Source: Lycorma delicatula (lineage: Eukaryota > Arthropoda > Insecta > Hemiptera > Fulgoridae). From it: 64,000 nucleotides of DNA. The position numbers and the translations under genes were made by a program. The notes below the pieces were generated by a model. The model had not been told where the DNA came from. It made no database searches and worked only from the letters and a program-made list of their open reading frames with translations. Positions 34,930 through 46,594 of this stretch are shown here, piece by piece (the first letter of the stretch is position 1; the number at the start of each line of letters is the position of its first letter). Where the stretch lies: the NCBI RefSeq assembly GCF_047948215.1, contig NC_134460.1, positions 152,425,320-152,489,319 on the forward strand, written 5' to 3'.

Positions 34930-36178
34930 AATATTCGGTTTGTACGTTTGTCCACAAATGGAATTTACAATTTGGTGTTTTTCTCATAATTTATCTACTG
35001 GTGCCAGATTTTGATAGGCGTTCGGCAAAAATGTTTATCGAAGAAAAACCAATTAGATTTGGATATAAGCTTTGGTATCTGTGTACTTCAGACGGGTAGT
35101 TTCTCCAATTTATTCCACACGGACGAGCAAACAAAGAAAAATCTGAATACGGTCTTCGGATATAAGTAATACTAGATTTGTTAAATGTTATACCCGATCA
35201 CCTGATAAGCATAGAAATTTTTTTGACAGTTTCTTTTCTACAAATTATCTGCTTAATTAACTGAACGAAAAACGATATTTTGCGATCGATACTGTCAGAG
35301 AAAATAAGCTTCATAATTGTCAATTGAAAATCAAATATAAAAAGACACAACCGACAAGAAAGAAAAAACACCGTGACTGCTCAGCCATTAATGATAGCAG
35401 AATACGCTAAAGGTTTAGGTGGCGTTGATTCCTATGATAATGGTATTGGAAATTATAGAATTCGAGAGCGTGAAAAAAAAGGGTGGTGGCCATTGTTTAC
35501 ACTGCTGTCAATATTACAGTAAATTCATAGAAAGTAAACAGACTTGCAAATAACAGTAAAATCAGCCAAGTTGATTTTAGATCTTGTCTTGTATTATCGC
35601 TGATAAAGAGTGAAGAAAAAAAAATACTACAAAGCATTACAGATAATGAAGAAAAAAGTAAAGATAATTTTCCTTCACCACCAATGGCAACTCAGGGTCG
35701 TCCGTTAAAAAACAATTTGCCAGAAGATGTTCTTTAAAATGAAAGGGCAATCGTTATTTCAGAGCACGTTGAAAAGACTAAAATGTATATAATGCAAAAA
35801 CCGTAAAATGTTTTTTTGTATAAAATGTAAAAAGTGCTACATCAAAATGTTTTCAAGAATTTCATTCGCCGCAAAGAAAATAAATAATTTTTTTTATAAA
35901 AAATAAAAACAAAATTAAAATAGTTTATTTGCAACTTTATTGGTTTCAGTTTAATGAATTGTAATATAAATTGAACGTACATCTCATTATATTCTTCAAA
36001 AATTAACATTTTTCGAATGCTTCTTGAAAAAAGGTGCCTTAAAGAACTATTTTATTCTTGAGCGAGAGTTGATTTTTTTGTTGATATAAAAATATTTCTA
36101 CCTTTATATACAAATCGATGAAATGACGATTTATTTAGAAAAAGCAACTGCGTATGTTTATGTCTGGCAGTTAATGTG
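34930..36178 (+). pseudogene. piggyBac-like transposase, C-terminal half and 3' end
   Basis: Plus strand, shifting frames. SAKMFIEEKPIRFGYKLWYL (about 35020-35080) is followed by FFDSFFSTNYLL with LNEKRYFAIDTVRENKLHNC (about 35220-35320). AEYAKGLGGVDSYDNGIGNY comes next (about 35400-35460), then WWPLFTLL (about 35490), NNSKISQVDFRS (about 35550) and PPMATQGRPLKNNLPEDV (about 35680-35740). These follow the piggyBac DDE order. A terminal Cys-rich stretch (about 35785-35880) recalls the zinc-binding C-terminus of the family. Roughly 40 codons are missing near 35340, and the N-terminus and left end are absent. The right end reads, on the minus strand, ACATTAACTGCCAGACA next to TTAA (36179-36182), the hallmark piggyBac target site. 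The element is defective. Confidence 0.82.
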
Positions 36179-36184
36179 TTAAAA

Positions 36185-38390
36185 GACAAACCCCCTCAAA
36201 ATAAATCTCTAAAGATATGAAATAATACTTATTAGTAGTTAATAAAAATATCAAAAACTATTAAAAACAACTTTTTAGACAGGATAAAACAAAAGTTTTC
36301 CTGAGGCTCCAGGTTTTTATCGAGAATAACTAAATATAGGAATCATCGGTATAATGAGATGTAAATCAATATCGTAAATAGATAAATTGGAAAAAATTTA
36401 GTATATGCACTCCATCTAAATTCATTTTAAGAAAATGATTTTTGGAAAAGTTTTGTGTAATAACTAAGCATTAAAATATCTAAGAATATGTCAGTTAGTC
36501 TAACTAACAAATATCAAATAAAAATAGAAATTTTTATGAACATCCGTAACAGAACCGTCAAAGATGAAATAATTATCGATTATAATTAATTACTAGACGA
36601 TTACAATTTTGAATTTAAAACAGAATATTAAATAGCAAAAACAAATCATAAAGCTGTCAATATTTATCGTATTCTTTTTGTGTCTAAATGTAATGAATAT
36701 TTTTTTTTTATCGATACATCAAAGTGTCACAATTCTGTTTTTCAATAAACTCGTACTGTGTAAAAAATCCCGAAATTATATTGGAGTACTCGTAAATCGC
36801 CCAAGGATGCAATAATGTTTATACACAGAGTATTGTCATAATACACATGAATACCCTTATACTCGTATATGGTGTGTGTATGTATGTAGGTATATACATA
36901 TACATGTATATACATATACATATATATATTCAGACACACACAAAAAAAATCCTTTATACGCTTTTTAGCAGCTTCATTTTATATTAATAAACCCACTGCA
37001 CATTTATTTCTATATTATACAATTTTATTACTTGGAAACATTATTTAAAAGAGGGTACAATGAAAGGAGATGCTTTGTTTTAGAACGATACGTACTTCAT
37101 CAAAGCATATTCAAACAGAATTATTTGAGCATTCTACTTCTACAACAAAAGAAAAAAATATTCAAATCTAGTTCACATTTTATTTTAAATAAGTAATTTC
37201 CAAGAGAATAATTTACGGCAGGTGCTATTAATACAACAACAAAAAAATTGTTCTTTAGATTTCTGCACTTATTCGAGTACGTCTTAAAAATTCATTTTTT
37301 TAATTCAAACCTTAAAAATAATTTGTTTCCACAAATCCGCGACAGGTAGCGAAATAACTGAAACGCTATGATTATTCTATTAAAAAAGGAATAATCAAAT
37401 CTGGAAAAAGATTCGGTCTAATCGTAGGATTAGATTAGAAATAAACGATCTTTCTGTATTATCTGGAAGTTATGTTTAGCGACAATTCCACACATGACGA
37501 TATTTTGATTAATATACACGCATCACCTCTTCATCCTTATATGGGAAATTTCTTAACGGTATTTCTTACCCTCAAAAATTCGACTAAATTTTGTACCTAA
37601 TATAAGTATATATTTTTTTTAAAGTGTAATAAAACGATAGAAAAATAAAAGAATATGTTTGTTATTACAAGAATAAATAGACGAATAAAAAAATAGACTA
37701 CAAGCCAAATAAGTAGTTTTAACTACACGTACTAGAAAATTACTGCGGATGTAATAGTCACTTTGTTCAATAACTACTGTTCGTATTTATCACGATATTT
37801 TCGTCCACCTAAGATGTTAATGATGAGAAAAGTTTGGCGTTAATTCTCCATAGGTTAATTACCTAAAATCATAACCTTTCTTTGCCTCATCCGAGAAGAG
37901 GCTGTAATTTAACGAGAATGATCTCCATTAGAGCTCCGAAAATGACTTCATTTTCCATTCACAAGCTATATACTCTAAAAAGTCTTTATAAGTCCTTTAT
38001 TGTTTTAAAAACACCCTTACAATAGAATATCAAGAATTTTTATTACGGTTTACAGCGTTATAAAAAATAGTAAAAGAAATTTCGGTTTTCGATAATAATG
38101 GAGAACTTACTTTTTTTTTGTAAAATTATGTTGAAAGGTTTAAAGCAGGTAGATTATTTCATCGTTCTTCGATAAATGCCTTCCTTTATGAATATATAAA
38201 AGGATCTATATGTTACAATAATTTTATCTACATTTAAGAACTGAAAAACGGCATTTTTATATCATAGCAGAAATTGGTTGAGGACAGCTTTGAAGTGCTA
38301 CTCTTTGTAAATAAAAACCATGTAAGTAAAAAACGTGAACGGTGTATTTTAAATATTTACTCTAAATAAGTATAAATTTAATGTAAAATA
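36185..38390. other. Unassigned AT-rich sequence
   Basis: No gene supported. A TATG/TATACA microsatellite occupies about 36868-36935. A near-palindrome (TCTAATCGTAGGATTAGA) lies near 37415-37435. Confidence 0.5.
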
Positions 38391-38395
38391 CATAA

Positions 38396-39284
38396 AGCGT
38401 TCGGAAAGTTGTTGTACAGTAAGCTTTAGAATTACGTGGTGCATTCTGTTCTTTCGGGGTTAGGTCGGTCGCCCTATGGTTTCGTTGAGTGTTGTTCAGT
38501 AATAAACCAAAACCAATGTGTTGAGTTGCGATGAATCTTCAAATACTGCTGTTCCGTTCCTCACCGCAATGCACTTCGAACTCTCATCGAAAAACTTTGT
38601 GCAGCAGGCTCTGCTGAAGATCACCTACACTTAACGAACAGAAACCTCTTGATATTTCGGATGCTATGGCCGAAAGTCAATGCGTAACTTAGCACAGCAG
38701 CAAGATAACGTCCTTTTTACCACTACAAGGTAATGCGTGTTCAAGAACCGAAACTGAATCGTGCCAAAAGACTATTCGTTATCGTGCTACTTTAACAAAC
38801 ATCTATACTCAGTTAACAGAAGTAAAAATCAATCACGGTCGGTTCCAACAAGATCGCGCAACAGCGCATACAACTAACAGGTCGATGACATTTGACGAAA
38901 TATCTTTGGCGAACGAATCGTTTCGAGAGGTTTGTGGCCTGCACGATTGCTCGATCAGACTTTCCCGGTTTTCATTATGGGGGATAGCGAAACAAGCAGG
39001 GTATCGCAACAGATCACGCACAGTTGACGAACTAAAAACCGCAATAACGGCAAACATTTGAGAAATTAAAGTACATCAACCGGTTAAATGTTTTGATAAC
39101 AATTTGAAACGTGTACAGTGTTGTATTCATATTGGAGGACGTCAGTTTAACAAATTTTAAACTATGCCAGCTATTGTAATAACCGTTCTTTAAAATAATG
39201 AAATAGAAATACAAAGTAACAATTAAGAAAGTTTCGTCATTGCACTTCCATAATTTCAGTGCACACAGAAACTTTCCCAACGCT
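38396..39284 (+). pseudogene. Short mariner element, transposase decayed
   Basis: The ends are imperfect inverted repeats: AGCGTTCGGAAAGTTGTTGT at the left, and AGCGTTGGGAAAGTTTCTGT as the reverse complement of the right. At 889 bp it has lost several hundred bases compared with a typical mariner. Near the 3' side, QQDRATAHTTNRSMTFDEI (second catalytic Asp) is followed in a shifted frame by GERIVSRGLWPAR and TFPVFIMG. The third catalytic Asp is expected at the Val here. The frame then shifts back to LWGIAKQAGYRNRSRTVDEL before a stop at 39059. The first Asp region is not recognisable. Confidence 0.72.
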
Positions 39285-39289
39285 AAGTA

Positions 39290-39940
39290 AAATAATGAAA
39301 TCCATTTTACTTTTTAAACTTCTTTGAATAAAATAAATTTTATTTCATCGGTAGAACTTTATTTAAAATAAAACACCCACATAAAACCAGGTTTACGTAC
39401 ACATACACACACGACGTATTACAGATATTAAAAAATAAATAAGGTATATGAATTCAATTTTATGTAAATTTATACCGTTTTCTAAAACGGTTGCTTAAAT
39501 GTAATATTGTTTAAATTAAGAATTTTGAAGAAAAAATGTAAGGAATAAAAACACGAGCTAACTAGAAAAATACTTTTCATTGTGCAATCTAAAACCGAGA
39601 CTTCGTATCACAATTAAACTGATTATCTATATATCTCCCTTAAACTACTGCAGGGTACTTGAGATAAACAGTATTTTATGCAAACCTTTGTGTACTAATC
39701 CTTTGTTCAACATACACCTTCAAACACTAATTCGCAACAAGTACTTCTATTTTAGTTTTCGTTTTTTAATGTTACTACTTTAACCGCTTGAAAATTTATT
39801 TTTCTTTTTACGCCCGGTTGTTTTACGTTAATTCATTTGCAAAGCCGATTTAAGATGAGCGTATGTGAACGTTTGACTACATATATTTGTACATATAACA
39901 AACTGGACCCACCTTTATTTTATTCACCTTGTTTTATTTA
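39290..39940. other. Unassigned AT-rich sequence
   Basis: Nothing recognised. Confidence 0.5.
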
Positions 39941-39942
39941 TT

Positions 39943-40891
39943 ACTAGCCGGCCCGTTAAACCAGAACCCGGACCCACGGGGTCCAGGCAAACTCCGGAGC
40001 CAACTCAGGAGCGCCACGGGGCCTACCTCAGAGCCGCAGAGCTCGCTTCGCTCACCACTCTATTGTCAGGGGAACCGACGCTCTGGAAACCGGTAGAGCT
40101 CGCTTCGGTCGCCATTCCCCTCTACACAGAGGGCTCCGCCCCGTGGACCTCCGCACTGTTTGTTATCCTCAAGATTGAGATAATAATACTGATAAATTAC
40201 AATTAAAGTATTCAGGCTTTATAGAAATAAGAAAAATAAACTAAATTAAAAAAAATAGAATAGGAGTAACTAAGGTAACTGAAATACAAACACTTTAACA
40301 AAAAGAAATTCATAACTTATTTCTTCGCCGCGGTGGCACAAATATAATAATGAAGTAAAAGAATTAATCTTTTTTTCCTCGATGAATATCTTTATTCTCC
40401 TTGGGGATGAAGAAATAACGACTATTTTTTATTTCTTAACCTTTAAGGGAGCTCGGGCCTCGATCTACGGCTTAAAACCTTCCCTGGGATAACAGGAACG
40501 TATCCTGCAAATTTGAAAGCAATCGGTCAGTCAGTTCTCGCGTGATGTGAGAATAAAAAAACAAACAAACGTTATATAAAACATATTAACAGGTATCGGT
40601 AGCGTACGTTTTCGTGATTAAGTAGAGTGAACAGTAGAAAATAGTTGCGTGAAGCGCACCACAACGTATCCACCGCTTAACGGAGAGCCAACATTCTACG
40701 TATGCACGCATTGAAGCGTTGATCTTTTTAATATTGTTTTTTTAATGTTTTTTCTAGATGAAATGTATTTAAAAACCTTCTCAGTTATGTCCACAAACAT
40801 TGATAAAAATTTGGTTGCGATTGATCGAGTAGTTTTTTCGTTTATTCCGAACAAACAAAAACCCTCTTCCTGTTTATATAATAATATAGAT
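39943..40891 (+). repeat. Dispersed repeat R-C, copy 2 (most complete)
   Basis: Starts ACTAGCCGGCCCGTTAAACC and has a GC-rich head with GCAGAGCTCGCTTCG appearing twice. An AT-rich middle follows (TATTCAGGCTTTATAGAAAT, TCTCGCGTGATGTGA), and the copy ends TTTATATAATAATATAGAT. The in-frame peptide seen in other copies begins RAAELASL here (Met lost). No target duplication is evident. Confidence 0.78.
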
Positions 40892-40894
40892 TGT

Positions 40895-41950
40895 AAATAA
40901 AAAGTAAAATATAACTTAAAATCTAAAAAAATAAATAAATTTTCTGTCTGAGAATTGTTTCAATATTTATTTAATTCTTAATTTCTAAAATCTTCCATAA
41001 AATTACTCCTAAGCATTATCAGTCACCAACGGTTTTTAACTCATCCATTTATTTTAAGTTTAACTGCTTGATAATTTTCTCCTCAAAAAACATCCACAAT
41101 TAGCAAATTATAACGTTTACGCAAACTAGAATAAAACTTAGTTTTGAAAGAGAATTACAATTTTTATAAGATTTTTTTTTTTAAGTTTTATTTTCGACCC
41201 TAAACATGTTTAATTAAAACGCATCATTAGCATATACGGTGAAGATCTATTTAATTTCATCTAAAAAAAAGGGGGCCTGCTGGTAAATTTTTCAAGTTAA
41301 GAATGAAGGAAACAAAGTTAAGATTTCAATGGTGCAATTAATATATGTTTCGGTTAAAATTCAATGCGCGGTTAAAATAATTTATTTCAAAAAATTACAT
41401 AAAAATACATTTTGTCGTCATAATCCGTAGTAGAACACAGATAGTAATGTACGATAATTAAAAAAAAAAAACTTTGTTTTTTAATCGACTTGTGTAATAG
41501 GCAAAATTCATGAAAATAAGACTTTCTCAGCAACTTCACAAACCTTTAATTTTTTTTTGTATAAAAAGGGTGTACTTGTGATTAAAAGAAAAATTCGTCG
41601 CTTGTCTACCAAAGAAAAATTTGAAATGGAAGGAATTTTTTGTTAATTTTTTAAAAATTTAATTACGCAAAGAATAATCCAATTTTGATAAACAAAGGAA
41701 AAAATTGACACCGACTTCTTCATTTCACTATTAAAATTACGCTAGTGAAAATAGATTTTACTAACAGTTAGTAAAAGAATAAAATTTGTTTTACAGATCG
41801 AAACACCACTTCACAAAAGAAGACAGCAGTAAAATATACACTGCTACATCAGATTTTTCACCAACAATGAAGTTTTCTTGACAAAACCTACTCTAAAATT
41901 TTAAAAAGAAATCTAAAGAAATTATTTTCTTAAAATAGTATCTTACATGA
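40895..41950. other. Unassigned AT-rich sequence
   Basis: No gene or repeat partner recognised. Confidence 0.5.
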
Positions 41951-42201
41951 GTTTTCTTTATTAAAAAATTTATTTTCTTCCACCGAAAAAATCCTGTAGC
42001 ATCTCCATAGTAGAGTGAGCTGTGTGGCAAGAGGCGCTGCATGATAAGAGGGTATGCAAGAGGAATTGTCGGATAATTTCTCGGTAGACGGCAGCAACCA
42101 CAGTATCAAAAAAACAAGGGCCCTATTATTCGTCGCACATCATACGCCTATTTTTTTGTGCGTGTAGGAGTTTGAAAAAATTTTTGAGTTTTCAATACCC
42201 C

Positions 42202-42503
42202 CTTTCTTTTTTCCTGTTTAGCCTCCGGCAACTACCGTTTAGATAATTCTTCAGAGGATGAATGAAGATGATATGTATGAGTGTAAATGAAATGTAGTCT
42301 TGTACATTCTCAGTTCGACCATTTCTGAGATGTGTGGTCGGTTGGTTGAAACCCAACCGCCAAAGAACACCGGTATCCACGATCTAGTATTCAAATCCGT
42401 GTAAAAATAACTGGCTTTACTAGGACTTGAACGCTGTAACTCTCGACTTCCAAATCAGCTGATTTGGGAAGACGCGTTAACCACTAGACCAACCCGGCGG
42501 GTT
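42202..42503 (-). mobile_element. SINE-2 copy with 15-bp target duplication
   Basis: The minus strand begins AACCCGCCGGGTTGGTCTAG, with an A-box region (TGGTCTAGTGGTTAACGCG) and a B-box-like GCGTTCAAGTCCTAG. The body contains CACGGATTTGAATACTAG and CATCTCAGAAATGG, and the tail CATCCTCTGAAGAATTATC and TAGTTGCCGGAGGCTAAACA ends in an A-rich run. AGTTTTCAATACCCC is perfectly duplicated at 42187-42201 and 42504-42518. It inserted into the mariner transposase gene. Confidence 0.93.
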
Positions 42504-43040
42504 AGTTTTCAATACCCCGGGTCCGGCAGTCCTAACTATTAACATACCTACCGAGGTGAAAGCCCGCTTCATCTGTGAATATCGCCTCTAATGAAGTTCC
42601 TGAACCGTTGACAGTAGCGAACCCTTTTAACATAATCAGCATTAGTTAGCTCGTGAAAACCCTGTATTCGATACGGATAACACTTCAGCATTCTCCTCAT
42701 TGCATTACGGGCTGAACCTAATAAAATTTTTGTTTTTCCGGCTAAGTCTCCGCAAATATTTACGATGAGATTTTGAAACTTCAGCTTTAATGTCCTATAG
42801 TAACTTGTATCGAACACGTTTCTGGTATAACACCGAATATTTTCACAAAATGTTTTAACTAGCTTCTGAATAACGCTTTTAACTGGCGCTTTCTTTTCCA
42901 ATTTCACCGAATGAGATTTCGTCTGTAAATTAATCTCCATCAAAAATACATGTTCTTCAATAGTTAACCGTATTTTAATAAACAACATCACACGATTACG
43001 CAATACGCAACCTTTTTTAAAATCCACGCTAGATACAGCC

Positions 43041-43336
43041 TTTCTTTTTCCTGTTTAGCCTCCGGTAACTACCGTTTAGATAATACGTCAGAGGATGAAT
43101 GAGGATGATATGTATGAGTGTAAATGAAGTGCAGTCTTGTACATTCTCAGTTCGATTATTCGTGAGATGTGCGGTTAATTGAAACCCAACCACCAAAGAA
43201 CACCGGTGTCCACGATCTAGTATTCAAATCCGTGTAAAAATAACTGGCTTTACTAGGACTTGAACGCTAGAACTCTCGGCTTCCAAATCAGCTGATTTGG
43301 GAAGACGCGTTCACCACTAGACCAACCCGGTTGGTT
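43041..43336 (-). mobile_element. SINE-2 copy with 15-bp target duplication
   Basis: Nearly identical in layout and sequence to the copy at 42202-42503 and in the same orientation. ACGCTAGATACAGCC is perfectly duplicated at 43026-43040 and 43337-43351. Removing it restores a continuous upstream region of the mariner remnant. Confidence 0.93.
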
Positions 43337-43524
43337 ACGCTAGATACAGCCTGGAGATACTCAAATGCGCGCCAATAAACAGTCACCTCCACTCCAGCTC
43401 CAGTCGTACCAACATTTTCCTTATTATTTTACCCTCTCACACCAATATATGCGTTTTAATAAAAATACGCATTTACTATAAACTAATGAGTGATGGCGCC
43501 TCTTTAACTTGAACACTCTACAGT

Positions 43525-44425
43525 TCGTGAAAGTAGTGTGATTTAAATCTTTTATTATACGCGTTTATAACTTGAGATAATAATAAAACTTTATTCTCCC
43601 TTTAACCGCTTCTGTATACAAAGGTTTCAAAAATTTCTAAACAATAAATAAAATGTACAAACTACATTTCTTTTTATTTCTTCAATAAACGCATATTCTT
43701 TTTTTAAAAAAAGTATAAAGTACTTATATTAATTGCTTAAAACAAAAAAAAGTTAAAATAAACATAAGATAATCTTTAAAAAGTATCAATTTGAAGTTCA
43801 TTGCCCGACGGAGTAAAATTTTATATAATCATTCAATTGATCAAGAAACTTCGAATGAAAATCATTAAACTGTCAGGACTTTCACACAATGTTACAATAC
43901 CCTCACTACTGTTCTACATTAGCCTTTTACGTGAAGTTAAAAGGACTCTCTTTTATGTTCTTATAAAATGAACTAGCTTATACAACTTTATAAAGATTTC
44001 ATTCGTGAAATAAAATAAAATTAAACAACTAATCAAAAAGACCACTAAAAGAGCTTTTCGTATATAGAAATGAAACTTAATGTTTTTATTTTTTTTTTTT
44101 TTTTAGTACAACAAAAATATATAATTTTACTTAGATAATGTTATGTTTAATTAGCTTTAAATCATATAAAAAATTAACGTAATTTTTATTCATTGCTAAT
44201 ATTAGAGAAATGTTTCTTTCATGAAACGATTCCTAACTTTTTAGATTTAAAATATGCGCAGTAATTCAAAAAATGCAAAATGCTTTTTCTAGCCACAACC
44301 GTCAGAATATAGGTATTTTTTATTTTGCAACTTCCGTTATGCTAAACGAAATCTTTTGTAAAAACGACGTTTAAGCCTTTAGACGACTTTATGAACATTT
44401 TATATATAATCTACTCGTATATCTA
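43525..44425. other. Unassigned AT-rich sequence
   Basis: Nothing recognised apart from homopolymer runs. Confidence 0.5.
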
Positions 44426-44427
44426 CA

Positions 44428-44844
44428 CCGCTGTATAAAAAGGAAGAGGGATTTTGCTAGTTCGAGATAAAGTTTTAGATATATTAGTACTTAAATTACC
44501 GTGGTTACTGTTATTCGATGTTTTGTAATTTAGTTTCTTTTTCCGGTTTCTGTAAAGTCTGAATACTGTAATTATTATTTATCAGTATTATTAACACAAC
44601 CGTGAGGATAACGTACAGTGCGGGGGTCCAGCGGGTGGACCCCTCTGGGTAAATGGGAATGGCGGCGGAAGTAATCTCTGTAGGTGTCCAGGGCGCCGGT
44701 TCCCCTGACAAATCGGGAATGGCGAGTGAAGCGAGCTCTGCGGCCATAGGGTAGGTCCTGAGGAGCTCCTGAGTTGGCTCCGGGATTCGCCTGGAATGAT
44801 TTGAACCCCGAGGGTCCAGGTTCTGGCTAGACAGCCCGACTAGT
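44428..44844 (-). repeat. Dispersed repeat R-C, copy 3 (internally deleted)
   Basis: On the minus strand it starts ACTAGTCGGGCTGTCTAGCC and keeps the GC-rich head. It continues to AATAACAGTAACCACGG, then jumps across about 500 bp to the tail (AAATCCCTCTTCCTTTTTAT). An open frame of 78 codons (44747 down to 44511) begins MAAELASLAIPDLSGE and ends in a hydrophobic segment, YVILTVVLIILI. It is shared in frame with the other R-C copies but has no known protein match I can name. Confidence 0.78.
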
Positions 44845-44849
44845 TTTAA

Positions 44850-45954
44850 AATAATCTTCTAGGACAAAGGAGTAGTAAGACGCTAATAAGAAACAAACAG
44901 CTCTTGAAGATATTATAACTCAGACAAAACGTTAACAGAACGAGTTTCGACTCCATCACCAAATAAAATACGATGACATATCACATCAAACTCAATTCCA
45001 TGGAGTGTTTGAGGCAATTAACTTCGCTTTAAAACAGTTAAGTTAACATTTCTGTTATCTTTCAACGGATACAATCTCACTATGGAATTGAAGGAGATTA
45101 GACGGCCTACTCGCCGGCGAATAATGACGACTAAAACATGTAGCTTGTCTTATCACTGCATTAAAAATGTTATAAATCGAAGGTTTCACCGAATGTCCCG
45201 GAATTATCTAAGAACTCAGATGAAAAGTAAACAGTAGATACCTCTAATTAATGGCGGTAATAAAATTCCTGACAATTTATTGAAGGGAATCTGCGGCAAT
45301 CTTCAGGATAACTATAGGGTCATGACTGCCTTACAGAATATCTTTCAAGATGAATATCCTTGCATTTCCTGTGTACGTGTTATCTGTAGAAGTGAATCTT
45401 TCTATGAATTGGGGACATTTAAGAGTATGTAAAAAAATGATTGATTGTAGAAACATGTCTGAGGGAACATTGTACTGGAAGGCCAGGTATCTAAAATGAC
45501 ATTGTATAAATAGCTTGAGCATTGAATAAATCAATAGACTATATGCTACTTTTAATCTCCGTCGAAATGACGCATGACTGTCACAATTAAAAAACAATAT
45601 GACCAAACCTTACGCGTCAACTGTTCGAGAAGATAATTGCAGCACAACCAGAGAACATAAAAAATCCATTCTCTATAGTATCACGGGAATGAATTCTAGA
45701 TAAAAATTTCTTACTGATGATTTCCACGGTATGCTTGGCTTAAATCGGAGGAAGTCAATTCTCCATAGAGTCGACCAGTTCTACCGACTTGCTCTCAACA
45801 GTTTCATGACGCAAGCATTTAAAATCAAAATTCAGATATAAGCAAATAAAATGTTCTGTAATGGCGGAGAAAGTGCAGGATTCTTTGACTTTTACATAAG
45901 CTCGCTTGTTTATTTCTTGAAAATCCTAAATGAATAATACACAACGGAAACTGT

Positions 45955-45955
<1 letters not shown>
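44850..45955 (+). other. Unassigned, with a coding-like patch
   Basis: At 45250-45438 the plus strand is open for about 60 codons, including ICGNLQDNYRVMTALQNIF and DEYPCISCVRVICR. Open pieces continue in other frames to about 45900. Composition is more balanced than in the neighbours. This could be an old transposon or host pseudogene, but the family is not recognised and there is no supporting repeat. Confidence 0.3.
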
Positions 45956-45956
<1 letters not shown>

Positions 45957-45994
<38 letters not shown>

Positions 45995-46012
45995 TGTGTG
46001 TGTGTGTGTGTG
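45957..46012. repeat. (TG)n microsatellite
   Basis: A TG run with a single TA interruption, abutting R-A. Confidence 0.92.
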
Positions 46013-46590
46013 TTCAACTTAGAAGGTCAAGGGGCGAGACTGTAAAGCAATGTTGTCATCTTTATTATCTCGAGATTTCGGTCAAATTTTTCTCAGGCAC
46101 ATGTTAACATTGTTAACCATTAAAAAATAACAATAATTGAAAAAAAGATTTTTACAAAATCATCCCCGACTCCAAATAATGATGCTGTAGTCGTCTGCTA
46201 TGTTGTGACGTCACAGGTGAGCGGTATAATAAAATAAATGATAGTATTCAAAGTCCAAAAAGTAACTCGGTCTGGCTGGGTCTCGAACTCGATCGCCCGG
46301 TCGACTCGGTATCTAGTGCGTTAATCCTTGTTGGTTGCACAGTCTGCCGACCGTACAAGCGAATTTTGTTCTTTGTAAGTTGTGAAATTACATTAGTTTA
46401 GTTAGTGCCGACCGTCGCCGCTAGTACCGCCACACCTGAGCAATTAGTTACAATCATTGAATTAAATAAACGAAAAAATATTATATTTAAATAAAATGAT
46501 AAATATTTTTAATTAAGATGTGTGTCTAAGCCGTGCATCAAAAACGACTGTGTTGTCTGCCTTTTATATATTTTTTTTGTATTGAATAAA
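46013..46590 (+). repeat. Dispersed repeat R-A, copy 3 (3' two-thirds)
   Basis: Aligns with 56925-57460: CTTAGAAGGTCAAGGGGCGA, TTTCTCAGGCACAT, CTATGTTGTGACGTCACAG, AAAAGTAACTCGG, GTGCGTTAA, GTGAAATTACATTAGTTTAG and ATTAAGNTGTGTG. The minus strand of 46262-46365 has tRNA-like boxes (GGATTAACGCACTAGATACC; GAGTTCGAGACCC), so a tRNA-derived part is embedded. Confidence 0.82.
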
Positions 46591-46594
46591 ATGT

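Larger units (their letters stand above)
41955..43518 (-). pseudogene. mariner-type transposase with two SINEs inside
   Basis: From the minus-strand start, RLTIEEHVFLMEINLQTKS (about 42935) and KKAPVKSVIQKLVKTF form the N-terminal DNA-binding part. CYPYRIQGFHELTNADYVKR (about 42630-42690) and RVRYCQRFRNFI follow. IFTDEAGFHLGRYVNS (about 42535-42582) carries the first catalytic Asp. The SINE-2 at 42202-42503 interrupts next. Beyond it come KNRRMMCDE-like sequence, FDTVVAAVYREIIRQFLLHT (about 42060-42120) and CHTAHSTMEMLQDFFGGRK (about 41965-42025). The second Asp is lost and the third lies outside the surviving part. A GAGTGTTCAAG motif next to TA at 43508-43520 could be the outer end. The second SINE-2 (43041-43336) lies upstream of the coding start. 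Unlike the mariner at 2742, this one is heavily decayed. Confidence 0.78.

Noticed and set aside
44511..44747. 78-codon frame as a host membrane protein
   Set aside because: It is the R-C repeat, present in three copies, so it is listed as a repeat; its coding status is left open in the findings.
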